A DNA stretch of 64,000 bases from Paragonimus skrjabini miyazakii (GCA_014338405.1 JTDE01001346.1:80904-144903), one strand, 5' to 3'; numbered from the stretch's first letter, positions 25,471 through 39,757 are shown. Notes: a model not told the origin generated them from the sequence alone. A program made the numbers and translations.

Positions 25471-25507
25471 GAACAGACCAACCACAACTATCCCTGTTGG
25501 TCTGTTC
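25471..25507. repeat. Perfect 12-bp hairpin
   Basis: GAACAGACCAAC at 25471-25482 pairs exactly with GTTGGTCTGTTC at 25496-25507 around a 13-base loop. It sits just upstream of a tRNA-like B box. No function is assigned. Confidence 0.5.
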
Positions 25508-25544
25508 CACGTAGATACTGCGATTGCCTTCAAAGTGTCTCTCA

Positions 25545-25625
25545 ATTAGCGGTGGTTATGTTGTTCGAATCCAGGTAGAGTAGAATAAGGCCGTTACTTT
25601 TTCATGAAATCTAGGAAAGTACACA
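25545..25625 (+). mobile_element. Degenerate second copy of the tRNA-like SINE
   Basis: A B box-like GTTCGAATCC at about 25563-25572 is followed by CCGTTACTTTTTCATGAAAT. This resembles the region after the B box at 24217. The A box is not recognisable. Confidence 0.3.
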
Positions 25626-27624
25626 TTTTACGAGAAAACCCTCATTCCTCAATAAAATTTCCAAAATATTTTAGATTTGTTGGCACTTCCCTTGCAGTTA
25701 AATTTTCCATCAGTTTGCAGCTTAGGACCTCTTGCAATGTTTACGCTAAGCTCCATGCTTCGTTAGATGGTATTGTTGGCAGTTACCCACATTACTGAAA
25801 ATTATACATTAGAATTAACGAAATCAATGAAGAAGGTATGCAGTATTTCCGAGGTGACGCAGGCCAACCATAAATTCAAATAGTCTTCGCGGTCAACTAT
25901 TTGTCTTTGCGTGCGTCACGCAATTTTTCGTAAGAATCCCCAATGTTTCGATTAGTTTCGGTCAGCGCTTAAGGCATAAGAAAAAATATGGATACAGATG
26001 GAAAATCGAAGGTCTTGCAAATTATCGAACAGTAGTTAGTAACTGGGTGCATGGCTGACTTTGTTGCAAATCACGAAAACTACGTTCACTTTATCGTGAT
26101 ACTCATTTTGGACTAGAGGTTAATCTCTAATGGCACGCAGACCAGGTTTCACTGAGGTTGAACAAGGGCATCGCAATTTTCGTACAGGGTTCATGGATAA
26201 ACACGCCTTCTGAAATTGCGGACAGCCCTCAACGATTTTTAGGCAGGCATCAAGATAGTAGATGGACAAGCAATAAAGGTTGCAGAATATACGAAATACA
26301 GCTTCATGGACGATGTCGTACGACTTTTATGAATATTCTAACAAATCACCAATCCACGTTCACACGAAACACATTGTTTTACACTTCGACGCATGCCACT
26401 GTCGCCTAAATGCAACAAAGGTCGACTATCAGGTTAGCTGATTAATGTTTGTCAAGTAGACAAAATTTTCCAGAAAATCTAGAAGTTACATACGCGATCT
26501 TTATTGGTTTGTCTAGTTGGGACATTAGTTTGTTTGTAAACAAAATCCTAAAAGTCGCTTAACGGTACTAGTGTTGTATACTACTGGGCGACACTGGTGA
26601 GTAATACGACAACCGTTGAAACTGGACATTGGAATATCTATGGAAGACAGAAGTTATGCGAATTGTGACGCAATAAAATCAATACCTAGTAGGTTTCATG
26701 AAGAGACTGATTTTGTCATATTGGGCTTACGCTTGCGGCAAATTGTCGGGCATGTGCGACGTTGTGATTACTTATATGTCGAAGGTACTACAAGCATAAT
26801 GGTTGGAGGACGACGATTTTTGAATGTCTTTCAAGGTATACGAAAACTTGGTCAGCATGACTGGAATCACGACCAACAGTAGAAAGTTGGCAGCTGTGTG
26901 TATGGTTTGTTAGAATAGAGAGAACAAACTAGTGGGACCAGTATGAGGGGGCTTCTCAATGCGTAATTGGGTCGGCACAAACAAGTTGACAGCTCACAGT
27001 TTGCGCAGTGGTAGGACTGGTACGTTTGATGTTCGTTGCTAATATGAACGGGAGAACCTAGATTTTCTTAGGAATGCTGATATCCGTTGCTGATGAAACA
27101 ATGTACTGGATTAAGTTTGTACTGCTAGTGGCATATGCCACTTGAACATAGACAACCCAGCAAGATGTGTGTATAGACGTGTCAACACAAACGCAAGTGC
27201 TCAGTCACATAGATTACTTTGTTTCAGCGTCTGTCACTAGTGACGTAAGTTTCCTGGTTGAGCCACAAATTGACGATTGACATACGAGAGCAGTGTTGCA
27301 GGTTTTCCTGACACTATAGCTCACTAATCTTTTCATGTATGATTCGCACGCACGCAGCAATGGTAATGTAATAAAATCGGACCTAGTGGATATGATTACC
27401 AGAGTAAACACGTTGATTTGTACTTTTCCGGAGATTAAAACATGCGGGCAGATTGGATGAGACTCCCATCAGTTCACACGCGAAATTTTCACAAATTACC
27501 CTAAAAATGTTGGTTTCACTCAGAATGTTTATTCCGAAAAAACGCAACAGTCTTATTACCAAAAATGTCTTGTGAATCTTCATGTTCACACAAGACATTA
27601 ACAGCCTATTTGTTATTTGCTTAG
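25626..27624. other. Non-coding stretch
   Basis: No supported gene. A plus-strand frame at 26616-26882 is open for 88 codons and contains LRLRQIVGHVRRC, faintly like the end of a LINE polyprotein, but not enough to call. Confidence 0.4.
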
Positions 27625-27920
27625 GAGCTAAACAAAAATGGATCAAAACAGGAACACAGATTGAACAATGGGCAGAAAATGGCCACAACAATAAAGCAAT
27701 TAGTTTAACGTTGTTTTGTTTGTTGTTGCTAGTATCGTCATTAGGCGGACAATTCAAGTCCTCTAAAAATGTCAGCGGGGATTGGAAGCGCAAGGACTAT
27801 CTTCAACTGCACCAGAATATTTATTCACTGGAAAATGAATCGGATTTTATTCAGCCGTGTCTCATTATCAAAAGAACCAAATCACATCATGCACATATTT
27901 GCGCTCCCATTATATCCTGA
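27625..27920 (+). CDS. Candidate exon with one hydrophobic helix
   Basis: A strong acceptor (TTTGTTATTTGCTTAG) opens a frame of 97 complete codons ending TGA. After about 25 polar residues comes a hydrophobic run (ISLTLFCLLLLVSSLGG) long enough for a membrane anchor or late signal sequence. It is followed by a polar tail with a possible N-glycosylation site (NVS). The opposite strand is open over the same stretch and hydrophobic runs arise easily in T-rich DNA, so confidence is low. Confidence 0.25.
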
Positions 27921-30900
27921 GTCAGCATACAAAAATCACGAGATTATTAGGAATTCAATTATGTCTATAATTCCAACAAATTCGAAAATAGATTTTTGTT
28001 TTAAACTTGCGAAATACGAACTTACCAATGACGACAAAAAGCATTAACCTGCAATGAATCTCTAGGGACAAGTATCCTTAGTAACATTCTATCAGTTAGA
28101 TCGGGTTACAAATTACTGTAGTCGTTCGAAATGTCTGCATCTCACTGGTATAATGCATGCACATTATGATGGAACGTTTACTTCTCTACGTTGGCAAGCG
28201 ACATTTGACTGGTGCTGATCCCTTGTTCACTACGTCCTCCTTCGGACTGATCATGCTTGGACACAACATTTGCAACCTCTGTCCTAGGTTATTTAAAAAG
28301 ATTACACTTGGAAGTTCCCTATTATTATGTATTTTATTGGTTTGAACAGTTGATACAATTTTAACTCAGTAGTTTAAATGTTAGTTTGAGTTGTCATGAA
28401 ACTGTTCAAGATAAACCAAGCAAAGTCTAGTAAAAATCAATATATCTTTGCAATCGTTGCGTTTAAAATTAGTTAATTTTGAGCAGAACAAAATTTGGTT
28501 GTAAATTATAGCGTTGCTTATCTGAGAACATTTGAAGGTAATGAAATTTCACTAGTACATGCCTTGATTTTGTATACTTTCTAAGGCTCGTGAACAGTTT
28601 CTACAATCATCTTAAGTAGTAATTTTACTGTTCACTGTTATGAGTTTTATCGTGTCTCTTGTGGATAAGTTATTTTATTTTACCTCCAAATGTACACTTT
28701 CCAGCTCGTTAGTCTGCGTTTTTTTCCACAATTTTTTTAAAGTTAACCTAAACATTCAAATTAGTATGGCTAAGGGAATTTTAGACACTGCAGCTTTCAA
28801 TCCGCTCATCTTCCAATACCTTACATTCATATCTTTCATTCTCATACACGGCAATTATAAAAATCTATAAGACGGTTGAATTTAGGTTTAATTAAGCTTT
28901 ATTCCATTGTCTAGACTTACATTACTTGACTCAAATAATGTTAACATATGACTGCGCTTTTTAATTCCTTATCGCACAGATGATGTGGATATCCATCAAA
29001 TGTATTTCGTGGATGTGATTTCTTGGCACTTCACGTTTTTATAGTTCTATTTACATTGCTATACCTTATTGGTTTCAGTATCTTTTCTCTAAAAGTGTTG
29101 TATATTTAGTTCTTTTTGAACAGTTTCATTCTGGAACGGAAGCTTATAGTATTTTTCCATCAATAGCAAGTAATTTTTGTTCAAAAGTTATTTTGAACAT
29201 CGAATATGTGTCTCGAGAAAGAACAATGTGAAGCAACGTTGTTTGAAGGTGATTTAGTTATCGAAGTGTAATAAACATTGGCAAGATTGTTTCGCTGGTT
29301 GGTAGTTTTACACGAAGCGATGAGATGTGGAATTCCATTAACCACACTAGTAAAACACGTTAGCATCATTGTCTCACTGTTTTTTTTCAGACAGTAATCA
29401 TCACAATCTCAAAAAAATTGTCACATAGAACTCGTTTTTCTTTATAATATAACAACAAAATTCTTTTAGTTTTCTACAGCCTTGAATGATCAATCAAGGA
29501 ACTTCAAAAAACACAAATTTTGTGTTAATCGAGAGTGAAATAATTTTAAAAAATTTTCTTGAATAACTGTATAACCTTTACTAATCTTTTTAATCTACTA
29601 GTGTGATTAGAAATATGTTGCCGTAGATGAGTGTACGCAACTTCTGAAGTTTTACACAAGTTTTGACTGATATATTTGCCACACAACCTACCGCGCCAGA
29701 ATAAATTTCCCAGTCAAGTTAAGGATATACCATTTTATTGAAGTGGAATAGCCGGGTGAAATTTCACGTTACAAATTTTGTTCTGCTCGAGTTTAGCTTG
29801 AGATTACAACCTGTCAACAAGTGTTTGTCGGTTTTCCTGAGACTGAATTTCACGACTTACTAAACGAGAGAGTATACATATTAGTCGAACGCAACGCCGT
29901 TGTAACAGATATGTGCTCAAACTTATGTAAATGCGCTGTAGTCGCATTTTGCCCAATAACCGTGCGACGTAATCCAAAAGCTGTACCTATAAACTTTTGG
30001 CAAATCTCAACCAGTTAGATAATTTATGTTAGTGAAACGATAACACAAGCCGACTGGCTGAAACTCTGTTGGAAAAGTTCAGGTTATCACAGAGTTCTTT
30101 CCGGAAACGTACTAACAGAATGGTCTCAAATATGTTGATACTCTCTCTGGCTGTACCTCGACAGAACTGGACATCATTCGTGGAAAAACATCAGCATTAA
30201 CCGTAGGAAATGGAAAAGGCATTTGGAACGAATTTCGTATACATTAAAGTCTGTCTGTGCGCAGAAGCAAACGAAGTATGTGCATGTATGGAGTATGCTG
30301 ATGTTTACATAAGTTAAAACACATTGAGGTTGCATATCACATCGTTCTGTTCAGTACGGAATGGGGTGACGTGAGCAGCACTTGCGAATTCATTTAATTG
30401 CATCCACAGTGTGTAGAAATGTTCTGATTGTAACACAAGGATAAACATTAGTGTTCCTCCAGCAATGTAGAATGTGAAAAAGAGTTTTCATGTGAATGGT
30501 TACCCAAATATTGTCATTATCATTAGTGGAAAACAGAAAATGTCCATAAACCCACTTTAATCTGTTTTGACTGAAAAGGTTTTTATTGACTTGCTTTACG
30601 GATGAGATAAACATGCATCGTAACGCAATTACATTGATTGATGAATCATTCTTCATGAACATCGTCGTAATTGTCTTCCGCTTACTTTACCAGTCTGTTT
30701 ATAGTTGCTATGATACGTCTAGCGGAAAAGTGGATATGGCCCATGAGAGCAGAACGCAAAACACCTTATCTAGAGTTTGGTGAAAACAATGACGAAACAA
30801 ATGTTAGCCACGCAAAGTAACAATGTGAATCTGACGTTTTTGATCGCAACACAACCTGGAGACGTTGCAGTTAATTTATTTCGTTGATTTGTTTGGTGTG

Positions 30901-31957
30901 TTTCCACGTGATTGAAACATGAGTATTACCACGCCAAGGAAGTTAAAGTGGATCAAATAGCCAGCACATTTTTATGTGGACTTTGTTGGCGCATACCGTG
31001 CTACTGCTTTAGCACTGATAGTTTCTATCCTTGTCGCATGTTTTTTCTCATGTGGACAATGTAGACCTTGAAAGATGTCGTTACGTACCTGTTGCTTACT
31101 GGCCATTTAGGGCTAATTTTTATGCACGCGGTTGACGGGAATAAATGATTTGTAAATTTCTTCCGATGGTCATCTGCTCACAGTTTTCGTCAACTGGACA
31201 AGCAACACTTTGCGCTCTATATGGATATTTATCCTTCGTAACTGCAAGGACATTTTCACGCCTAAGTTTGTCGATTGCGTGATAACGGAGAAGCCTTCTT
31301 GCATGCAGAAGTTTTATGAACATCCTCAATGGAAAGTTGAGGTGCAGTTAAAATTGAAGAACACTGACATTGTACCGTTTGGACTCCTACGTAAGTTATG
31401 CCAAAATTAGGTATAGCATGTGGACCTTTGTCTGGCGGATTCTTTTTATTGAAAATGCGACATCTTTTATCTAACAAACCTAGGCTCCATCGTGAAATAG
31501 CTGATAAATTTAATAGGCCAATGGCTTGAAAATCAGTGAAGCTCCTTATTCAACGTTGTTTGCGGTGATATGGTCATTTTTAGTGATATGGCATAGTTAG
31601 TAATTGATTGCGTCAGAAACTGCGCATCTTTGCTAGCCAAATACCCATTTCACATATGAATGAGTTTTTGACTGCATTATCAACGTAAAAACCTTATCAG
31701 TTTATATGGAAAGTAACTCTCTAACGGTTTCTGATGTCCTGAATGTTATTTAGATCAAATAAAGGTTTACGCAATTTTGTGTAGTAGATTGTTGTCTCCA
31801 GTAGATTTGCAGTTTTAAATACCCTGCAAACATGGACATTTAATGTTACTGACAACTTCCAAGAACATACAACCTGATTACCACTCACAGCATATGACAA
31901 ATCAAGCCCTCTTAGTATGAGTTCATTAGTAAGAGTTCACCTCTACTACCTCCTCCA
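27921..31957. other. Long A+T-rich non-coding stretch
   Basis: About 4 kb with only short frames on both strands and no splice-bracketed frame that I would defend. It is probably intron or intergenic. Confidence 0.5.
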
Positions 31958-32304
31958 CCTCAAATTCTATCTATCAAGTCATATGTAACTGCAAAGAAAG
32001 CTACATAGGCAGGACTGAGAGGAACTTGATATCCATTGTGAAGGAGTATTTGCATTAATGGACGTAGAACTCCGTATTACCGAAGAACGACAATGTCGTT
32101 TAAACACGCACGCAACCAGTGTCCGCAGTCGCAGGACACATCTTGATTAATGGTCACGTCATCCATTCAGCTTGTGCATTCAGAGTCTAACCACGTCATC
32201 TCAATCCAAGATTCTTGCGACTTGTTGAGACTGTCGAAATCAATCGATTGAAGCCAGTCCTGTGTTTTCAGGAAAGATTATTTTTCAGCTTGACCCTACC
32301 GTGA
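31958..32304 (+). pseudogene. Penelope-like element, GIY-YIG endonuclease remnant
   Basis: The plus strand encodes IYQVICNCKESYIGRTERNL, the hallmark of the PLE GIY-YIG endonuclease (paired cysteines, then Y-I-G-R-T). After stops and a frameshift it continues with VETVEINRLKPVLCFQ and FFSLTLP, which is the usual PLE carboxyl end (E-x-I-x-x-x-x-P-V-L-C ... L-x-L-P). Several stops make it non-functional. No RT domain remains to its left, so this is a 5'-truncated copy. Its wording differs from the PLE remnants at 34.3 kb and 52.8 kb. Confidence 0.82.
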
Positions 32305-34274
32305 ACTTAGTGACCTCTCCTTTCCAACCCACCCCCTTAATTGTGCTATGCAAGTGACACAATGTCATGTTACTGTAAATATGATACCGATGAGTCAAAA
32401 CAAGATGCTTACATCTGCCAGTTGTCGTGTTCTAAGTGTCAGTAAGTTACTGTTTTTCAGCGAACACTTTAGAAAGCGTTGTGAAAACGTCGAATTTTTC
32501 AAATACATGTGTAACTTCTGAGGAGAAACGAAACTCATTTTGTTTAACATACAAAGCGGTTTAACATAAACTCTAGTTTTTTGGTTTTCTCACTTTTCTT
32601 TTCTGTTGATGAAAGCATTGAAGCCTCTCATAGTTGCTCTTTGTGTGTTACCAAGGTATTTGACACATTCTAGCTTCACCTTTCTTACGATGCAATTATA
32701 GTACAGCCAAGCCAAACAATCAGTACTTATAATATACTTCGATACCTAGACCCTGGACATTTTATTTTGGTGAATATCTAGTCGATTCATTGCTTATCCA
32801 AACCCTGACGCAGCAAGCATTCTGGCGTCGGACAAATTTAGCGTCGTTTTAAGATACAATATCAGGATTGGAAAAACATTTACAAGGTTGTATCTTTCGT
32901 TAATCTCAAAGTGTTCGTTCCGTTTCGGACCAATTAGATTGTAGGCTGTAGCGTTGCATGTCATTTATGTCATTCAGTGACAGATTCTGATTACAATACT
33001 ACTGATCCACATCTTTGCTTCCGTGTTTTGTTCCAGGAACAGCTAATGTTTACTCTGACCAGTTGGATACCTTCTCCTTGTTACGTACGCGGGGGCTCAC
33101 ACTGAAGTATGATTCCTGGGGCTGTCCAAAATCTGTAATTCTAAGTGTTACACACATATAATATATACTTTCAAAAATATAACAGCAACTTTGATAAGTT
33201 TTAACTGTACAGTAATACTAAGTATACCAAAGTTTATGCAGAGTCTAGTGAAGAACCAAAATTCCTATCAAATGAAAAACTGCAGTTTCATTACGGTAAC
33301 CTATTCACAATTGAGTTGGTTATGCTTACGCAAAATTTGAGCTAAGCAATCCAGGAAAACTAACACTCGGGTGTGAGCAGATCAATGTTGAGATACGTAA
33401 AACCACATTTGGAGATGCGCGATTGAGGTGGTGAGTTGAGTTGAAAAGAATTCTAGCGATGAACATTTTCTAGATAATGAAATGATGATGAGCAAAAAAG
33501 TAACAAATATTTTCAGGATACAGAAAAACTCATAAATTCGCACAACAACAAAATGAAGGTGAAACGGGTGAACAATACACCAATTAGTTAACCTGAAAAC
33601 ATCGATAAACGGACTGATTAATTGGTATGCAAGAAAGACAGAGTTCAATCTCTGGATGTGAAAATACAAGTTTTGGATATTAGTGAGGAAAACTCTCAGA
33701 TACACTCATGTATTGACTAAACGTGAAGCTTACTTTAGACGTGTTTTTTCACCAAAATATTGTTATCAACCGTACTGTCTGCATGAACTTTTTGTACATC
33801 CGCGAGAATACCTTCTATTTCGGACTCATAATCAACCTTGTTATGATTACTGTTCCAGAACTTTTGTCTGGCTAAAGAAAAACCACGTCTTTTATTTCCC
33901 GTAGTTGTTTTAGGGGTCAGTGATGTTCAGGTGCTGATGCGCAGGTGAAGTCAGGAAACGGTATGCCGACATTAAGGCTTACATTAAAATTTTGATGAGA
34001 GGCGAACCTCAAGGAAGCTCCAGATCTTACTACCATATGAGTAAATCTGAGAACTCCGATACAGACAAATAAAGCCACCCGGAATCCGAATGCTCCAGTG
34101 AAGAAGTGCTCCAAAAGTTTAAAAGTTTGCTGTCCCATTAAGGTTAATCCCATGCATGGACAACTCCGCTTACTACAGTCTTGCCAGGTTATTTGTTGAC
34201 GTTCTCTATCTCATCCGCCAGATGTTTACTGTCGTTATGTAAAAGATTCTTCCGAAGAAGTACGGGCTTCACGA
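32305..34274. other. Non-coding stretch between two PLE remnants
   Basis: No supported gene. The left few hundred bases may include the 3' flank of the preceding PLE remnant. Confidence 0.4.
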
Positions 34275-35600
34275 AACTTATCGTTGAGTTTGCATAGAAT
34301 GTACTCTGTCGATACTGAATCTATTTACAGATATGCATCTTCGAGAAAGTTCATTTTCTGTGCGACCTCATTTCCTTGCCTTTTGTATAAAGAGAATATC
34401 GGTTTTTTTGATTCCGGAGAGTCATCTCATGAGCAACTAGACAGTGTAGCTGTAGCTAGTCCACTGGAACCAACACTTGCGGATATATTTTTAGGAATGA
34501 TCGAACTGCAACTATTTGGTGCTATAGTTGGTGTCAGCCTATGTAAGTGATATGTAGATCACATCTTCTGTTTTACCACTAATATTCATTTTGTCTCGCT
34601 TTTAAACCTTTTTAGTTTCTTTCATTCCAACCTTTCTGTTGCTTACGAAGAAGAAATAAGCGGCGATTGATCTTTTCTAGACATTTCGTTCACTAGACGG
34701 CAGGATGACTTTTTGCGCCGCACAGCTACTTAGAGCGATCAATATACGCAGTATGACCCTTTTGCACTTGTTTACAAACGAGGTCTGATACGAACCTTGT
34801 TTTACAGTACCTACTGAATCTGTACCGACGACTGCTTACAAGAAGAAATGGTGAGGTTAGAGAAGGTGTTGCCGGTAAAAGGACATCTCAAGAAGTTCAT
34901 CGACATTCCCAACCAGAAAAAGACTGATCAAGATGACCGTGTATACGGTTTCTTAGAAAACAGATCTTTCCAAAGCTACCTTTCAAAGGCGACCATTGCA
35001 TAAATAATGTAGGTCGAAAATTCCCATCAAATTGGAAATGTTGCTCAGCTTAGTCATAGCCATGACCTACCAAAATATTTCGTCTCTCATATAATCTATC
35101 GATTTCTTTGCAGCTGAGGTGACCTTTGTTTCGGCAGAAAAAATCGGTACCTACGTCAAACAACGACTGAACGTATGCCTAAGTGGCTGATACGCGTGGA
35201 GACACAATAGCAGCAGAGGGGGGTGGATGGAAATCCTACGTCGTCCATTGCCAGACGCATCATGGGAACTCGTTGTTGACTACCTCCAATCCATTTCACG
35301 TGTTATTGCGCACTTGGAGTCCGAAATGACTCGTGTTCTCTAAAGCGGTGCTGATCAATTCTCGTTGTCCTGCCGTATGCGTGCATCAACTGTTGACTCA
35401 TGCAGTTTGTTTGCCCTGGAATTGAAACTACACTTTTATTCATACAAACACATTCGTTGAACGTTTCTGTTGTTTGCTGCTATCCGCATCTCGTGTATAT
35501 TCTACCGTTTTACGTTCGTGACTGAAGACTGGAAACAATATGTTCACGTCCCATGTTACGTTTTCTGTCGTTATTCGTGAACTGGATTATGAGAACTCGA
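34275..35600 (+). pseudogene. Penelope-like element, RT 3' half plus GIY-YIG endonuclease, decayed
   Basis: The RT part reads SSRKFIFCATSFPCLLY, ASPLEPTLADIFLGMIELQL (motif B), then YVDHIFCF at the catalytic motif C, where YVDD has become YVDH. It continues with FLDISFTRRQDDFL, DQDDRVYGFL and, in another frame, LPFKGDHC. The endonuclease follows near 35090-35430 as IYRFLCS-GDLCFGRKNRYL and KAVLINSRCPAVCVHQLL. The order RT, linker, GIY-YIG is that of PLEs. The last 200 bases continue as a 3' flank that is shared with 59297-59500. Many stops and frameshifts show a dead copy. Confidence 0.85.
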
Positions 35601-38600
35601 TGTCTAAGATTAAATACTTATCTAAATTTAGGAGTACACCATGGTATGATTTTGAGCAATCAACTGTTTTCACTCACTTGCAATTTGTGACATGTGTTCT
35701 CACACGATACGTCATAATTGTTCTCACTCATTTACTCAGTGCTTGTCTACTTCAAAAATGAACACATTTGCATATCCTCAATAAGCGATCTTACACGCGC
35801 TTCCCTTTCACGAACCCGTAACAAATATATGCATATTGACATGTAGATATGAAATTAGGTGACCAGCTAATAACTCTTGCGCACGACCTATTTTAGTCCG
35901 TCGAACTGGACCAGTTGAAATCCTTGAACCATATCTGAGAAAAACATAGCGAGTGAAATAGTTTTGGTTCACAATCACTTATTCATTAAAGATGCACCTT
36001 TCGGTTACCTAACACGGGACCCTGAACAAACGGTTCGGTTGTATGCAGGGGAACAGAGTTTTGTGGATAAGACGAGCAAATGTTTCTGTCACCCAATGCT
36101 ACTAATTAGTTTCAATCACTATTCAGTTGCGCACGGGGTGGTTATGGTTTGAATGATATTTTAACCGTATGTGCTTAGTTAGCGTCCGAATGGTGAATCA
36201 CAACGGCCGCGGGCAAAGTTGTCAGGCATGGAACATTGTGGTAATCTAGTAGAGTGTTAAGGCTTTTTTAAAAATGGTCCAATACAGTTTGAATACACTT
36301 CAAAAATGATGGTAATTTTACCGTTCTCGTTAAGCTTGAGTTGGTTTGTCATCACGAAGTTCTCATTTGCTGATGATATCTAGTAATATGGGACCTAGTG
36401 TGTACAAGCTGTGCAAGTCCGATTCTCATCTGGTTGAGTAAACCTGTCAGAGTGGGTGTGAACTGGGAACAGAAAGCGATTTTTTTCCGGATATCCATTA
36501 AATGTAGACCACTGTACGGAAATGATGAGTTAAGCATACTTAATATGCACACTGTGTTGTGCAACGTATTTGAAAAGCTTCCTCTAGGTTTAATTGAATT
36601 CAAAATGGCAGGAAGTACATTGCGACAGATGACGGTCGATCATTCAGCCTGTTGAATTTTTCTGGTCAGTGAGAATTAACAACCGTTTAGAGAACTCATC
36701 ATGGGATGCATGCGCTGACTTGGTTGCGTGATTACCGCGTAGTGATATGTGTATACTAGCTAGGCAAACACAGAGGAATCCATGGTGATGGAAGGCAAAG
36801 ACATTTACAAAAGTGGCATTTAGACTGGTCTTGAGATGAACAACCTTGAATTTGTTGAAGTTAACAATAAATGTCAATGAACAGACGTATTGTTCGAATG
36901 TCTTTCCAAGCTTTTAGATATCTTGACCATCAGATACCCCGAATAACGGTTTCCAGCACATCGCGCTTCAGCTGAATCGATACGAAGTTGAGACATTTTA
37001 GATACAGTATTGTCTAGAAATGCCTCAGACAGAAAGAGAGTAGTTAACATCCATTGCTGAAGGCATAATCCGAGAAATCGAGGGAATCTATCTAGTTACA
37101 CTCATCAGTAAATCTCACGTTCGAATATAGCTGCTCCATCGGATTAAGTATATCGTTCGCTATCATTTTTGTGTTAGTAAACTACCATCAACATTACCTA
37201 GGCAGAGTTGTTCTGGATAGATGAATTAAATGCCATTCTATGAACAAAACGAACTGATCGTCAGCACCGAATGTTTTTGGTAACTGATGAAAAAGAAAGA
37301 CTTCTCATCAACACTACGATTAAACAATTGTCTCGACGTGTTGGTTAAACGGGATGCAGATGAAATAAATCAAGATAACTTCGCAGCAGTTTTTTCGAAG
37401 AAAAGAGTATTTATTGATATGCTGTGCATAAATTAGACAATTCGCTCCATTGGGCAACACATCGTTTCGAAATGGCAATTAAGAGAATGTACACCACTCC
37501 AGAGATGCACACACTAATTGATACTAGGAAATTAATACTGTTACCAACGAAAAGAAGCAGCCTTACATTTTCAATCATTCACGTGTTTTGTGGTTTTACT
37601 TGCTGCTGCGGACACATATGTATACAGAACTGATGGAAGACGTCAAACAAAATTAAATGAACATTTTTCGAAATACCTAGAGCACAGCATTTGTCAGGCA
37701 TCTACGTGGATCGATCATCATTCCCCCAAGGATGTTCTGTCGAATACCGGATATCTGTTGGAGACCGACTACTGCGTGGATTTGAATTCCGTATTCAGTG
37801 TGACTGGGTATGGTATAAGCGATCGATCGCTTAAATTTGTGAAAGCCCTACTGATTATCAAGCATCAGTCAAAATTGTGTACACGGAGGCAACTGACTGT
37901 GACACTGATTGCCTTGGTTTGGTTAGACATGCAAATATCACGCGTTTGTTCTTTGGTTTGCAAATTTTCACATTTCTACAAGATGTGTGTTATGTTTTTG
38001 TTGCACTTTATACGATCATCAACAATGGGAAAAACGGATCCGCGCTGCAACATGCGTATTTACGGTAGTTTCAGGTTGTCTAATCATATTATGGTTACTT
38101 GAACTCAAACAATGAGTTATCCCAAACGCTATTTTTTCATTTCAAAATGTAATCTCGACCGTTTCGCCTTTGGAACCATAACTTTGTGTGGCTATTTTCC
38201 TTTTGATCACAGAGATATTCGTTTTATAAGTTATAACTTCCTTTTGTATTGCATAACAATTTCTGACTTATTTCGTGGACACATATTCGGAACCTACACT
38301 GTCTCCACTATACTCTGCTTTGCTCTAGCAACGGTCTTTTTTATACCGACCTCAAAATGACTTCTGTTTAACTGTTCTGGGAAGACCGCTCCAGTCGCCA
38401 ACCTAGCTACTGTTCGCTTTTGGCCTGGTGAACCACAATCTATTCAATAAGTAACTTGTTATCTGTTAACCCTGTTTATCCTAAAGAGATCGATCTGGCT
38501 CAGCGTTACCTCTGTTTTTCTATTGGTTTAACAATGCACTCCTGTTCAGTGTACTAGAACACGCACGTATATATCTAGTTTTGAAGTTGAACATCACACC

Positions 38601-39757
38601 GCTCTTCTGTATTCTGAACTGCTTTAGTTACGCTGTTTAGTGTACTGTCGATACCAGCCAGTATGCTGTCTAGTGGTCTTGCTTAACTATGGTTTCATTG
38701 AGGAATTAAAATTCGAGTTTATAAGTCTGCCTGATTATTTATTTTGTGCTGTATCACATGACCTGCGCCAACAGTAATCATCAACCTTTGACAAATGGAT
38801 GGATTGCTTTACTTTCTTCATGTGGTCTTTAACATTTAAGCCATTAATATTGATCGGTCACACATCAGGTTCTGAAGAGTGAGCCATCGACTAAGTTTTC
38901 ACAGAGATTCCATAAGAATAAAAGATTTGTAGTGCTGGTTTATTTTAACAGTACAACCCATGAATACTCATTAAAGTTTATTGTACACTTTCACATACAA
39001 AGTGTCGAGGACTTTCCCATCTATATAAACTGAACCTCACTCATACACAAGCAGTGTGTATGTAATGATCAAAATTCGCCAGGAACACGAGCATTTTTAT
39101 GACTGTTGTCACTCACTAGATATGCATACCAAGAATTCACATTTAAACGGAATTTCTAACCAGCACTTTTGTCACAGTACCAATTCCTTATGGTTGCAAA
39201 GACCACATTAAGTAATAGAATTATTGGCGATACTTCCGAACGGCTTTATTTGTTAAAAATAATAATCTGCTTTGTAGTCAAAATTACACAGCAATAACTG
39301 GATATTTCTTACAGCGCTATCCCTGATGTCTGCCCAGACACAACACCCAGCTATCCTGAATTTGAAATCGCAAAATGTATTATTTATTTGGCAGAACTTT
39401 ATTCGACTGCTACTTGTATTGGTGTCTGCTTCATTACCAGAGCACTCATTTTTTTCGTTAAAGTCTTTTAGCTCTGATGTGTGTAAAACTTCTAATCAGT
39501 TTTATACTTTTATTATGCGCAAGAATTGTTCTAACATATGATCATTTTGAACTCTAAACTGCAATCGCATAGCATTTGTCACGAAACTGGTCTCGTGAAT
39601 ACACTAACTGCAAGTTTTCATGATCATACATTTTGGAATGAATATGTGTATATCTTGTTTATGCTTACGATTACGACTTGATATGTTAGCTGAACGGAGG
39701 GGATCATGAATAATAACCTCTTGAGCACACCCTGTCAGATTGACATTTTTAGTAGTG
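35601..39757. other. Long stretch with open frames but no defended gene
   Basis: Plus-strand frames at 36398-36655, 37590-38102 and 38112-38360 are the longest. The last two are T-rich and hydrophobic (for example FGLQIFTFLQDVCYVFVALY). A GTAGTT donor near 38067 and a weak acceptor near 37928 could bracket an exon, but I do not trust it enough to annotate it. Confidence 0.4.

Noticed and set aside
26616..26882. Plus-strand 88-codon frame resembling a LINE C-terminus
   Set aside because: Only a short GHVRR-like segment matches, and no adjacent RT sequence was found.
37590..38360. Hydrophobic plus-strand frames of 170 and 82 codons
   Set aside because: T-rich sequence readily yields hydrophobic chance frames; splice sites are weak and the alternative frame is equally plausible.
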